This document shows positions 50,001 through 62,275 of a stretch of 64,000 nt of DNA, in pieces. The notes below the pieces were generated by a model, which was given only the letters and a program-made list of their open reading frames with translations, did not search any database and had not been told where the DNA came from. A program made the position numbers and the translations under genes. This DNA is from Triops longicaudatus (taxonomy: Eukaryota > Arthropoda > Branchiopoda > Notostraca > Triopsidae): positions 1 through 64,000 of the forward strand of contig JAGQDJ010000011.1 in NCBI GenBank assembly GCA_022885665.1, in the 5' to 3' direction. The first letter of the stretch is position 1; each line of letters begins with the position of its first letter.

Positions 50001-53000
50001 GTCAGTGTCTTTAAACGTTCGTCGTCTCCGTCTTTTTGTAAGTCATGTTTACGTGCAAAAGGCATTTACAAGCCCTCTAGCTGCTGCTAGCTGCTTAACA
50101 TCGCATAAAAAGGCTTAAAACAACGATTGAAAACCATCTAAATAAAGGTCAAAATAAATTTATTGAATTACTAATATGACTAACAATAGGCGCTAGTCTA
50201 CGTTGAGATTTAAGTAAATAAAAAAAGATCAGTCGTAACGGTTGCTACTTGTGTTAAGTGCCCACGTCTATATTCACGCCTTCTAATCCCAAATTTAATA
50301 ACTGCGATTAAGTAGGCCGACCACTAAAAGCGATGAAATGCTTCCTAGGTAGGAAATAGCGTGAGGTTGAAGTCTTCTGAATTAAAGCAGAAAACTTTAA
50401 TTTGTGTTCCAGTAGCATAGGAATAGAATGGGGTAATTCACTTTAATTATCAATGCGATGTTTGTAACTCAAAAATGTAAGTAAAAACTAAACAATTATC
50501 AATTTGCAATAGTCGAACTTATTATCTGTTCATGGGCCATTGTCGTCGACAATGCCAAATGATATGTGATCTGTGGAATGATCAACGGTTTTCTGTTGCT
50601 CCGTTCAGTTTCGGCCGTTTGGCAATTACATTACAGAAAACTTGGCGTACCGCGTCGAAATGCAAGCATTTTTGTCTTCTATGAGTACTTTGTCTAGCAG
50701 AATTGACTATGCTAGTCGTCATTGAAAATCTCGAAACGCTATGTTAGCAAGTAGAAAGTTTGCGAAATGGGTAAAGACTCTGTAGGTAGCCGCTTTATAA
50801 AGTTGCTGAGTAGCGTACTGTTCCTTTTCGCTAACTTGGTCCTCGCCCAGGTACTATACTGTATAAGGAAGTCTCCACTAGTACTCGGGGGACTTCAGTA
50901 CGAAAATCGACCTTTTGGCGTTCTAGAGAACCGGATTACGAGGAGAATTTTCTAAGGAAAGTTCAGACGAGGGAAGTTGACGAATCGAACATATTCAATA
51001 TCCGTTAAAAAAGGTCTCAATGGTGACTTGAGCCAACTTCGCCACTAGCGCTGAAAGTAACGCATGAGGTTTTCCCTTGCCCTCAAAAGTTTCGTGAGGT
51101 ACAGGCCTAAGCAGTATCGGCCTGAAAAGCGAAGCTCGTCAACTTTGATCCTAATTTAAAGTTTTTTCTTTTTAATGTTTTTTATTTATCATCGATTTTA
51201 TCTCATCCGTAGTATGCTGTTTTTATAGTAGCTGATTTTATCACATCCGTTTCGCCTGTTAACGGTATTTTGATTAACAAGGAAATTGCAGTCACACCTC
51301 GTTTTTCTCCCTTTTTTTTCGCCTGAACGTTTGATGTATAAACATAAGATTAATGAAAATAGTTGAAACCACACAAGAAATATTCTTAACATTGTGCATC
51401 GTAGCAATACCACTTCGTAAGACACAAAGTTTGAGGTCAGAATCATCAAAAAGTGGTATGGCAGTATTTTATGGCACTATTTGATTAAAAAGTTTCTTGC
51501 ATATTTCTTCGGTTACTTGATTAATCTGTGTAGTAATTTTATCGCATTCATTTCTTTGCTTAGATAGTTTTCTGGGTGTAGGCCTGGGAAAAAACTGAAA
51601 GTCTAATCCGCTGCAATCAGAAGAGTTTCGAAGGAGACTCGTTAAAGTTACCAGAGTTCGCCTTTTTTCTTTTCTGTTACTTCGTGGTAAATATCCATTA
51701 GAAATGTATATATTATGTCTTTGGACTTCCTGAACTTATGACACATCGCAGTGGGATATTTTTGGCTTGTCTTGAGGTATTGGTAGAAAAAGCGTCAAGT
51801 GGTCTCCTTTTCCCCTTCGTTTCTATCTCTTTTCGGATATTTAGAGAAAACCTTTTAACTCCGTAGATTATGAGTTATGAGGGGTTATTACAGGGAGGAA
51901 AAGGGGGTGTAGGGATAACAATAACAAGCGTGGGACAGAGAACACGTGCCTGGTGAGGAGAAAGCGCTAACCATCGATTGGCCACAAGTTTTGATAATCA
52001 GGGGACAAAAAGGGAGCGTGTTGTGTATACACACAACATATACTTTGTTCATATATACAGTGCTAATGTGAATATCGGATTGGTTGTGTTGTTGTTTGTC
52101 CGAAGAAAACTGAAGAAAAGGAAAACGGCTAGCAAGAGTGAAATTTTCAGCATGAGGGTTGGTGATGGTTTTTGGTGAAGGGTTATTTATACAGTGTGGT
52201 GTACGGTTTTATATGTATGGAAGGCAGGTTCTTGCATCATTAAGGGAGTAATCAGTCCCTGAGCTATTACGTCTTTTCAGCTTTCGTAATTTCTTCCATT
52301 TTCTCTTCGCTATCCCGCAAGATTGGAGTTTGGCTCTTTTCCTGTACTGATTTCCCCCAACTATTGAAAGAAAAAGGTTCTTTTTTGGTTACTCGCTGCG
52401 ACACGGAGATGAGAAATGTTTAGCAAGGTATCCATTTCCTTTCCTGTCCTATATCAGCGCCTTAGAAGCCTGACTAGTAGTACAAAAGATGAGTTATCAT
52501 AACCCTGACATCCCCTGAGACATTTTTGTACTTTTTACCTCTATAGTGGCATAATAGTAGCAAGTCAACAAAATTAAGGAATGTAATTAATCCCGAGTCA
52601 TTCACAGCGAGAACATTTAACAGAGATGGGTGCGCAATGGGAAAATACATTGCTGAAAGGTAAAGGAAATATCATTTGTAAATCAAAACCTTTTGGGAAA
52701 TATTTCCATAATGTCAGGATAATACAGTATCCGTAGCAAAAGGCTGTTAGAAGAACAACTTTTTGACTTTCACAAGGAGAAACGATGGTAGAAAATTGCC
52801 TTCCTTAATACCTCTCATGTTTATGAAACGCCATCAGCGTGAGATGCGTTTTTATTATTGGTTTCCGGACTTAAACACTGAGAGTGTTGGTGTTCTGGTG
52901 CAGAGCGAATGAAAAACGCTTTCAAAAGATTTCCTTCCGTACGTTTGAAGGCATTCGTCACCATCATTGTGAGAAAATCGTTGTTTCCATTGTACCGCGC

Positions 53001-56000
53001 GAGATTTCTCCTTACGGGGCTCGTTTCGCAAGCAATCTACCATGAGTCAAATATCTGAAAATGTCCACCATTTTTTAGAAAACGGGACAAAGTACTCCGG
53101 AGAATTTACACCAGCGTCGATAACTTGTGTTATGTCGCTTTTACACTAGTGGAAACTGGAATATTACGGCTCAGGAAGTGTAGTAATCACAAAAGAGCAA
53201 GAGAAAAAATAAAAAGCTTGAACAGTTTATTGCATTGTAAAGTAGATAAGTCGTATCACACATCGCGTAGCCAATTATTACACATAATTTCCTGACCTAA
53301 AGCCAATTTTGAGATAACAAGTAGTTCCTGCAGTCGCATTATCTAACGAAGTAACCGATTTTCGCTCCCGGTTTTCGGCTCATAAGGAAATGTCGTTTCG
53401 CGAACGTTTCCTTTGCCCCCGGAACCAGAAGAGGAAATTCCGTGACGGGGAGCGGTCGTCGTCGTAGTAGTAGTAGTAAGGCTTATTATAGCCCCTGGAA
53501 GCTAATTTTGCCCCCCCCCCCCAACGTCTCCCTCCCATTTGCTGAATGCCAGGAGAAGAATATACGCGCGTGCCGCCGTTTCGCGAAGTCTTGGGTGTAT
53601 AAAGTCGTTGTCGAGTCCAGTCCATTTAAATTTTCGCTTCCTAGACGTGTGCTGCCTAACACTTGGTATGACACCCACCAGGTAATTGAACGTGTCAGTA
53701 GTTCATTGTTGAGCAGTGGAAAATCACTCGAAGAGTAAGCGAGAGAGAGGACGGAATACACAGCATTGAATCTGTAAAGGGATTTACATCTTTTTGCATC
53801 GCGAGGAGAATGAAAGTTTTACCGATAATCCATAGCGAAGCATGTCTTTGATTGCGAGCTGTTCATGCCTATAAGACCCAAATCGAGAATCAATCACGTA
53901 ACCCGATGTTCCTGTTCGTACGAGTCGGCAAAAAGGCGAAGGGCGGGAGGGAGGAGAAAAACGGCTTTGTCGTATATTCCATGGTTGACCAAAGGTTTCA
54001 GTTTTTCAGTTTTCGGGTTTGTTTCTTGTAGGAGGTGGCGTGGCAACAGCTCGAATGTGAAGGAAAAACATTCATCGGTGCCTGGTAGCTAAATGGCAAT
54101 CGATAGTGGGGAAACAGTGTAAAGTCCAGAAGGTACTGAGCTATACCGGAAAAGGGTTTACTTGGCGAATTTCGCAGCCAAAACACGGGGACAGAAACCA
54201 GGGAGATGAAAAGCGACTGCGTTTTGTCTTAGCCAGTCTGGGAGAAATGCCATGTATCACCCGGAGGACGTGCTTTTCCTGCGTACGGAGAACGAAGAGG
54301 GCAAACTGTGTTTGGTTGAAAATTTACGGTGAGCCGTGTTCAAGGGCTAGGGTTAGGTCATGGTCACGCGTAAGGTGGCAAGGCGGAGCTTTTTATAGGT
54401 GATGAATTGGCTGAAAACTTGAATGTTCGCAAGGGAATTACTTTCAAGACGAAAATAGCCGATATGACATAAAACCAAAAAAACGGCACCTTCCCAATCT
54501 TCACTATACAGTACCTTTCACGATTAGCGTTGACAGTAGACTTCGGCCGCAAGTCGCATCGGTTTTATCTTTTGCGCTTTTTGGTTTTCTCATGTTGATG
54601 TATGAGTTTATTACTAATGTATTTTCTTTTTACTGCAAGCATAAGGCATATAAGCCAATGCATATTTTTTCTTTATTAAGAAGTTCTGTTAGTGCGTGCT
54701 GAATGTAATAATCGTTTAGCAGGTTAATTGTTAGTCATTAGTGAAGCAAGTTTCGTCAGATCGGGAACACGAAAGACTTGAACTGTATTTAGACAGTCTA
54801 CAGAATTATGCAATATTATACACTTTTTTCTCCATTAAGAAGTTAACTTTATAAGAAAATAACATTTGACTTACATACTCAAAAGAATAACAAATTATGC
54901 ATCCCGAAACATTTATCAAAGGCAGGATGACGTTACACGCACTGATAAGTTAAACAGAAGCTAGGCTTAGTGGTTTTTGCATTAATTTAAACAGTTAGTA
55001 AAAAAGGTGAATAAAATATAAAGTTCTTTGATTTGAGCAACTTTCTTTAAACTTTCATGTGTGCATTGCAAATGAGAAGGAAAAGAAACAAATATTTTAC
55101 TTCTTAGATCACCAATGTTGTTTTCTTGTCTGTTGTGTTGCTTTTCTCAAGATTTTTTAATTTTCTTTGTTTTACCGTTCGTGTTGGCTTCTGGAAGATT
55201 TCAGCAGTATCGCATATCACCTTTTTATACCCTTTAAAGATTCTCATGCTGTAAGATTTTTAGAGATTAAAAATAGTTTTTTGAACCCAAGTTTGTGGAA
55301 GTTTTTTTAGAGAGATTCTAGAGGTTTTTTTTGTTTTGCTAGTGCGTTTTTAAAATTACTTTTTTGCAAAGATTTTTTTTCTTGAACATCGTAGGAGGTC
55401 TTCTTTTGTTAATACTAATAATAATTTTTTTTAATATTAAAGCTGTTTACTTTTGAAGACTTTAACAAGAATATTGGGCAAGCTACATCCAATCAGTGTT
55501 AGTGATAAAGCAAAAGTGTGTGAAAATTGTCAAAAGGAACGCATCTGAAAATGGAATGAACCATAATACTTCCACCTTGGTTACAGGGCTGGTCTTCGTG
55601 CAGACTGTTGTGCTATCGCGAGTCTTCTTTACTCATTTGAAACGCAGCACCCAGTGTCGAGATCCCGTGCAAAGTTTTGCTGTCATATGAACCGCAGTTG
55701 AAGTCAGAATAGGTTATTAAACTATCCTAGATTTCAAGCAAGGCATGAAAGTAACCTTGGTAATTAGTTTCCTGTTTCGGTGCCGTACTTGCAACCTGGA
55801 AGGACATGTTCGTTCCCAGCGTAATTAAAGATGGTGAGATACAGTCATAACATATTCCAGTCTGCCAACTTCTTGGTTTGATTGAAAGTATTCGCTACGT
55901 TTCCCGTGGTACCTCCAGGTCAGGTCGTAGTATCGACCACCAAAAGACAAATCAGGACTCGTGTCGTAACACTGGCATACAAATTTCTTTTTATTCTGAG

Positions 56001-57200
56001 TTTTCTGATATAGCTTACAGTACCACCATTTTAGACCAACTCTTCAGTAGTGCATCAGCAGTAATACGAATTCTGTAATTATTAGTAAAACAGTCTGAAG
56101 CGCATTATGTCTAATGCCCAGTTCATCCTATGATTAAAATGCTCGGAATCGTCGGTTAGATGTTAGCTTAGCTCCTGATTAGATTTCGTGGCCTAGGAGT
56201 TCAAAGTTTACTTTTTATGGAGGACTGGAGGAAGGAGGCAATAGTGCGGCTGTTGGGAACTGAGCTGAGAATGGAGGGGAAGTTGAAAGCTGTATATTTG
56301 GTGATTGCTGCTTATGATAGTAGAGGCCAACTTTTCTCTAGAAAACCTTTTAGGCTCTATTTCCTGACTGAAGTCTCAAGCAAGATTCTGACATTGCCCC
56401 TTCCCCACTTGCACCAACTCTGAAGGAGTGCAAAGTTGGTTTAACACAGCCGCTTTCACCATAATCTGGCCAAACTATGGACTCTTCATAGTACGGCAGA
56501 TAACCAGTGTCAAATACCGGAGCTGTCCCCTTTCCTTCACACTTTTTGAGGAAATTATTCCTGAGCCGTGTATCGCTAAAAGACCCTCATTAGCTCTCGT
56601 GTTTGTTCAAGTTCAAGAGCTTGGGGGTTTCAACATCGATTTTGCAATGTGCACCGAACACCTGTGGTGCCCTTAACCATGCAAGATCTTTCTTGTAGCC
56701 ATGAACATTTACTGTATTTACATAACAGCGTTGTCATGGTTAACCAGAATGAATTATTTTGTTCTTTGTCGGTTACGGATACTGTGACAACAGTTGTACT
56801 TAGCAATAGCCAGACATTCACATGTATCTCCCCGTGATCAAACCTGAACCCTCCAAATCGCTGTCAAGTGATATTGGGTAGTACGTTTTCAAAAACCGTT
56901 CACCAATTGTTTACTGTTGCGATGGTAATCTCGGACACGTTTGATTTTTATTCTAAGGTCAGTTCACCCTTTGCGAAAAGCTCGCTCTCTACCCTGTTTG
57001 CAGAAAAGGAGGTAAAAGAGCTCTTTTGATGTAGCTCTTAAGGGAAAAGGGGAGAGCGCGAGGGGATTTCTTTCCGGTGGGTACTTTACGTTGGCACGTG
57101 AAGGCAAGATAGAGCGTATCTCGGGTGAAAGCATGCATAATAAATTGATAACAAGTGTATATCTCGGTTAGATATGGAGTGTATGAAGAGGGGAGAAGAA
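47029..57200. other. Ten-kilobase stretch with no supported gene
   Basis: AT-rich DNA with open frames below 110 codons that overlap one another on both strands. Contents worth noting are a pyrimidine-rich patch near 47640-47700, a GTA/GTC trinucleotide run at about 53457-53478, a C run near 53511-53522, and GC-richer patches at 48.6-49.1 kb and 53.9-54.4 kb. No exon could be supported. Confidence 0.4.
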
Positions 57201-57540
57201 GGCATTTTTTGGCTCGTGCTGGCCTAAGCACTTTTTTTACGAGCGTCTTCACTTGGCTGCCAGTGCTGCGGTCGCCCTTTTTTCCATATATTTTTCTTTT
57301 GCGTCGTTGTGGGGAGGAACGAGCATAGAAGTGATGCTACTGCATTTTGGGGTGAACTGGTACTCTGTACTGGATATCTTGATGGGTTTTCAAGTACCCC
57401 TTTGGCTCTTTCTTCAGATCGCTTTGCTGGGAGCTGTCCGTTACCGGCAAAACACGATGGCCAGGATGGTGATGCGTCTTTTGCTCCTCCCCCTTTTAGT
57501 AGTCCTCATAATCTGTCAGATATACGACCGAGGCTAGAGC

Positions 57541-57596
57541 CTTCACTCGGGGGTTTTCGTGCGGCTATTAGTACGAGGCTAGTGAACCTTCACTAA
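57541..57596 (+). repeat. Imperfect direct duplication
   Basis: CGAGGCTAG followed by AGCCTTCACT near 57529-57549 is echoed by CGAGGCTAG followed by TGAACCTTCACT near 57574-57596. Small local duplication. Confidence 0.5.
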
Positions 57597-58092
57597 AGGC
57601 GGCCCGCCGCCTACAGAAAAGCTATTTTTCGGACGTATGTTAGCGAAAAGCATGAACCACTTTCAAGGCACCACCCCTAAATTCGCTATTTTTTTTTTTA
57701 CTGTACTTTCAGTGTCATACCAGCAAGAATACAATGAAAGCCTATGTCCAAAACACGTAGCATTATACTTGACCCTTTTTCATGCCCCTCGTCAGCCCAC
57801 ACATATTTGAAAACTTGCTTGACCTCCGTCAGCTTAAAGTGTAAGACAGCTTAACTTATGTGGAGTTGGCGTTAGAACAGTAAAATATCGCTTTAACGAA
57901 ACGTCGGCAACTGTGGAGAAAGTACAAAGGTACCGACCAAACGTTTGCGTAAATTTAAGCGAAGGGCCTCCGGCGAAAAGAGCTCGCATGCAACAAAGAT
58001 TTGCTTGTAGAATGAAACTCCCGTTTCGTGAACGAGTCGGGCGACAGTGTAATTAACAAACCTGGTAGTTTAAAAAATAATTACAAACTTGG

Positions 58093-58410
58093 TACAGTAA
58101 AGTCTCGACATAATGGACACCTGAAAGGGACGGAGAATTTGCCCGTTATAGTCGATTGTCCCTAATAGCCAACATTAGTTTTAATGCCTATCCTTTTGCT
58201 GGTATACAAGATCCTGTATCAAAGCCATAAAACCATGATTTTGACTCGGGGGCAGGGGGGGTAGAGGGGTTTGCTTTTTTTTCACATTTGGCGTTTCCCT
58301 ATCTTCACCAATATAAATATGACGTTTCAGTGGGGGTCAAACCCCCACTACCCCCTTTAAATACGGCCTTCTCCTGTATAATCGGTATCCGCTATATTGA
58401 GTCTGTTCTC
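58093..58410. mobile_element. Pogo/Tigger-like non-autonomous element
   Basis: The left end TACAGTAAAGTCTCGACATA continues ATGGACACCTGAAAGG. The reverse complement is recognisable but diverged at the right end (GGTATCCGCTATATTGAGTCTG near 58386-58407). The left end shares TACAGTAAAGTCTCG with the 20.6-kb element. The interior holds a G-rich/C-rich inverted pair (GGGGGTAGAGGGGTTTG against CAAACCCCCACTACCCCC). No coding frame. Confidence 0.6.
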
Positions 58411-58500
58411 TTATTTGGGCTAGCACTCGTAATTAACGGTTGAATGTATATTGCAGATTATATCATAAACTTAAAAAAAATCTACGCAACTACAGTAAAA

Positions 58501-58720
58501 GTATAATGCATTCAAACCTTAGAAGAAAGGATATAAGCTTATCTGATCCATATTGAATAACCATTTAACGTAAATCAAAGCAGTTACTCCATTTTTAGCG
58601 CGAATGTTGACAAACTGGAAGGTGGCGTTAATAATGCAGTAATTACTCTGATTTACGTTAAATGATTATTCAACAAGGGTCAGATAATTTCCTTTCTTTT
58701 AAGGTTTGAATGCATTATCC
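58501..58720. mobile_element. Foldback/hairpin element
   Basis: Two arms of about 100 bases are inverted copies: GTATAATGCATTCAAACCTT at 58501 pairs with AAGGTTTGAATGCATTATCC ending at 58720, and CATTTAACGTAAATCAAAG pairs with CTCTGATTTACGTTAAATG. Pairing decays only at the centre, leaving a loop of about 25 bases. The left flank carries CTACAGTAAAAG. A foldback MITE is the likeliest explanation; no coding frame. Confidence 0.75.
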
Positions 58721-59599
58721 TTTTCTTTTAATTTCGTAAAAAAATTTTACTATTTGTATAATGTCTTTTTCTCATTATAGCTATATGTTTGTTAGTGAAA
58801 CAATATTACGATTACTTATGTCATCCTGCAAATTAACACTGCAAGCTAATGCGACGCTAAGGTCTCCAACCCACAAACGAAATCCTGGCCAAACAGCATG
58901 CAAAGTTCGTACACCTCAACCAAGACCTCGATCCTTCCTTTCTTGACCTGACCTTGAAAAGATAGTTGTGAGAAATAATGCGAATGGAATGCTAGAGTTG
59001 TTCAATTGTTACAAATATCTCCTCTTCAATGAAGGCAACAACCATTAAAAATGCAAATCGTTCATCTAGATTTTTTGCTGCATTTTTCAGTGCTCGACAC
59101 GTACCACTACTGTCGTTTCTGAGAAAACTGCCTTGCTTGTTTTCCGACATGAATGCATTATTTATAAAGTACGGCAGTACTCTATATAATGCGTTTAGCA
59201 GGAAGTTTTATCCGCCGAGTGTTCGTCGTTATTAGTTGCGCTATATGGGTGTGTTGCAAACAGAGAAATTGAATTGAAAATATACAGGTGCTGTTTCTTT
59301 TCCTCACTGGATTTGCTTCCAATACGAAAAGATATTAATTTTTCAGTTTCTGTTCACTCAACTCCCCTTTCCAAGTTACGCGTGGCAAGCGTCACTTCGA
59401 GGGTGGGGCTAGTTGAACCAGCATGGTAGGAGAACGGTCTGACCCGCGGCAATACCGGCTCTCGCTTGTTCTTGTAGTCTCAACGCTAGAATGTGAGTCT
59501 TGGAGACAACTGGTTTGAGTGTAGGCCTCCCAGAAGAGGAAGAATGTTCTTCTTGACCGTGGAATGTATGATTACACTCGAAGACTGGTTGTGGAGTAC

Positions 59600-59660
59600 A
59601 GCAATCAAGGCCGTATTTAGGGGGGGGAGGGGGTAACCCCACCCTCCTCCTTCGAAATCG
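59600..59660. mobile_element. Possible transposon terminus with G-rich tract
   Basis: GGCCGTATTTAGGGGGGGGA at about 59610-59629 resembles the AAATACGGCC and C-rich patch inside the 58.1-kb element in opposite orientation. This suggests a related repeat end. No partner end was found. Confidence 0.3.
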
Positions 59661-62085
59661 TATTCTAGCCGAAGCTTACCGACCGTGCAGTAACCGATGC
59701 CTTCTAGTCAAAATTTTAAGAGTTTGACAGCAATAATATAACTATGGTCGTTGTCCTGTAAGTCGCAGTGCCAAATTAAGTGTTTATGCTTACGAAACAG
59801 GCAGCAAGTATTTGCAGGGAAGAAATAATCTCGTGAATCTGTGAGGAAATAAACTTCTTTTCTGCAAACAGTCAAGTATAATATCTATTAGACTGGCATC
59901 TGAATCTAAACGTATTATAACCAAGATCTTGGAAAATTATTTACCCAGTAAGTTACGTTTAACGGACCTCTAACAGATCAGAACTGCCGATTTGTCAGCA
60001 GCGATTATTAAATCTCCCGATTGTGCTAACTGCCTCAATGAAGATTTTTTGTCGTTATTGATGTTCTGTTTAACGTGGATTTTGAACATATACTCACAGT
60101 GAAAGACTATTTATTATCTTTGCAAGAATATAATTTAAAAGTAGTAAAATTTGTTTTCCATTGTTAAGCCGCATGGGAATTATCTAAATATTCTTGATGC
60201 ATAAAATAAGGATATCCAACCTCATCCCACTGGTCCCTACCGATTGATAAAATCTGAGTTTAGGGTAAGTTCCAGCCACTGAATTAAGCTTGTTGTCCAA
60301 GTGTGGAGATGAGTTGTAGTGAAAAGAGTACAGTCACATTTGTTTTGTTCCTGTGTCAAAGCCCAGTCGTGGATAGAGTGAACAATTTATTCGTACCCCC
60401 TAGACATTCATTATGTTATCATTTAGAGTGATTGATTGATCTTTGAAACCCTCGTGTGAGCTTGAATTCAATATGTTCACTTTTTTCAGTGCCCCAAAAT
60501 TGACTCTAAAGGTCTCGTTGGAAGGAGCTGCAGGCTTATATTTTTGGTGGGTGTAAATATTTCTGTATTGGATGTTAACGTAATTAAGTAAAGGTGGAGA
60601 AGAAGCTGAAAAAAGGAAAAGCAACTTTTTTATGATATTAGCTAGGTTCTTGTCTGGCTCGCAGGAAACTCACCGGAAGACCCGTAAATGTCCAAATCTT
60701 GCGTGAAATATGAATGCGGAGACTTGGGAGCTCGGCGTGGTAATGTAGTAAAAGTGTAAACGTTCTAGGGTTCTGCAAGTTGCGTGTTACATTGAAACGT
60801 GGGTGACTACGCTAAACCGTAGCCAGAAACGTAAATCACCTGTTACTTGGGACCATTAATTCATGGCTACGCGAGTAACGTATAGACGTATAGACGCTGT
60901 GCGTGTCTTTGTCCAACGTTCATGTTTCTGCGTAGAATCGAAGTGACAGCAAAGGGGCGAGCTTGGGGCTCCGTGGTCCATTGTCAGTTCAATACCTACA
61001 AACCAAGACGCTTTTAGAAACAAGAGAAAAACTCCTTACTTTACGAATGTTCCCCGTAGCAAACAGTGGCCATGTCGTTTCTTTTCGAGTTAGCCTTTCT
61101 TAGTGGTGAGTACAGATAGAACACATGCAATATGGTTTTTCTTTGCTTTTTTGCCTGCATTGAACCCATTTAAACTTTTCGTTCTCGCGTGCAAACTTCA
61201 AGTTCCCTAATCCCGTGAGAAGTTTTAGCAACAAGGTCCGTTTTCAACGAAAACTTCGGGGCTCGAAGAGTGTAAAAAAATTAAGACGAAGCTTGAAAAA
61301 AAATAAGATACGTTGTTGCCAATTCGTTTGTGCTGTCCACGCTTAATCTTCTGGATTCTTTCTAAGCATGTAGCAAATATTAACGGAAAAGCTTAAATTT
61401 GATGGTATTGGAGGGTCCAACGAAAGAAGAAAATAGGCGGACGATTCTATAACGATCTTGTCTTTACTTTTCTGTTATTGTGTTACTGTGTTCTTGGTAA
61501 AGCGATAAAGAATCTTCAGTATATCAATAGTTGCTTTTCTGAGGTTTTCTTTGTTAAGGATTGCGAAACGAGCGTGAGCGAAAATTTCTTCAGAAATCCC
61601 CTATTTCCGAGCTGAAAAACAAAGCTCGAGGCATCCACTTCTTCTTATAGAAGAGAAAGTCAATTAGTTTTTTTTTCGCTGTTTTGCTTAGATATCAAGG
61701 TATTTGCCTTTATGGGACTGTTCGTGCCTTTTTCCTTCTTCGCATTTAAGGGAAAAAATAAAAACAAAACTTGTTGCACCAGTGAGTGCCTGGAAGCGTG
61801 TGCATGGGCTCGGATGCCCGGAACAAGTCGATAATGAAGCTGTAGTACTTCAACTTGTACGCCCCTCTTTCATAGAAAGTTACGTTGTTGACTATTCGTA
61901 GTGGTGTTGTAAAAAATTGGGAATTTTGGAGAACCATGGCATAACCTCGTTATTTCTGCTTCCTCTAGGCTAGATGACAATGAACTTTGACTTGTTTCAT
62001 ATTTGAATATGTATTAGTACGCACTAGTACAAACGTTTGTGGGTTTTTGCTTGAACATAGTCATGAAGAAGTACTTTTCATCTAG

Positions 62086-62275
62086 AAAGAACATGTTTTT
62101 GTGCAATGTCTTGTGGCAATAATTGAACTTTTCGAAGGAGAGCCACTTGATCCTGTACTGCGTCGCACCATTCGTCTTGAAGACGTTTCTTCCCGGTACT
62201 TCGGCAACGGAAACGAAAAAGAGTATCAGGTGCCGCCTACCGCGTGTGTTGTCGATGGTTCTGGTGGAGCAAACC
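62086..62275 (+). CDS. Possible orphan exon, 63 codons
   Basis: A 190-base stretch follows acceptor ACTTTTCATCTAG and precedes donor GTATGT (phase 0 in, phase 1 out). It reads KEHVFVQCLVAIIELFEGEP at the start and EYQVPPTACVVDGSGGAN at the end, with plausible composition. No family is recognised and no partner exon was found. It could be a chance open frame. Confidence 0.3.

Noticed and set aside
53380..53761. Overlapping frames with Tyr/Asp runs
   Set aside because: The runs are translations of a GTA/GTC microsatellite and a C homopolymer.
59409..59642. Minus-strand frame starting with a Pro run
   Set aside because: The Pro run comes from a repeat-associated G tract; no splice or domain support.
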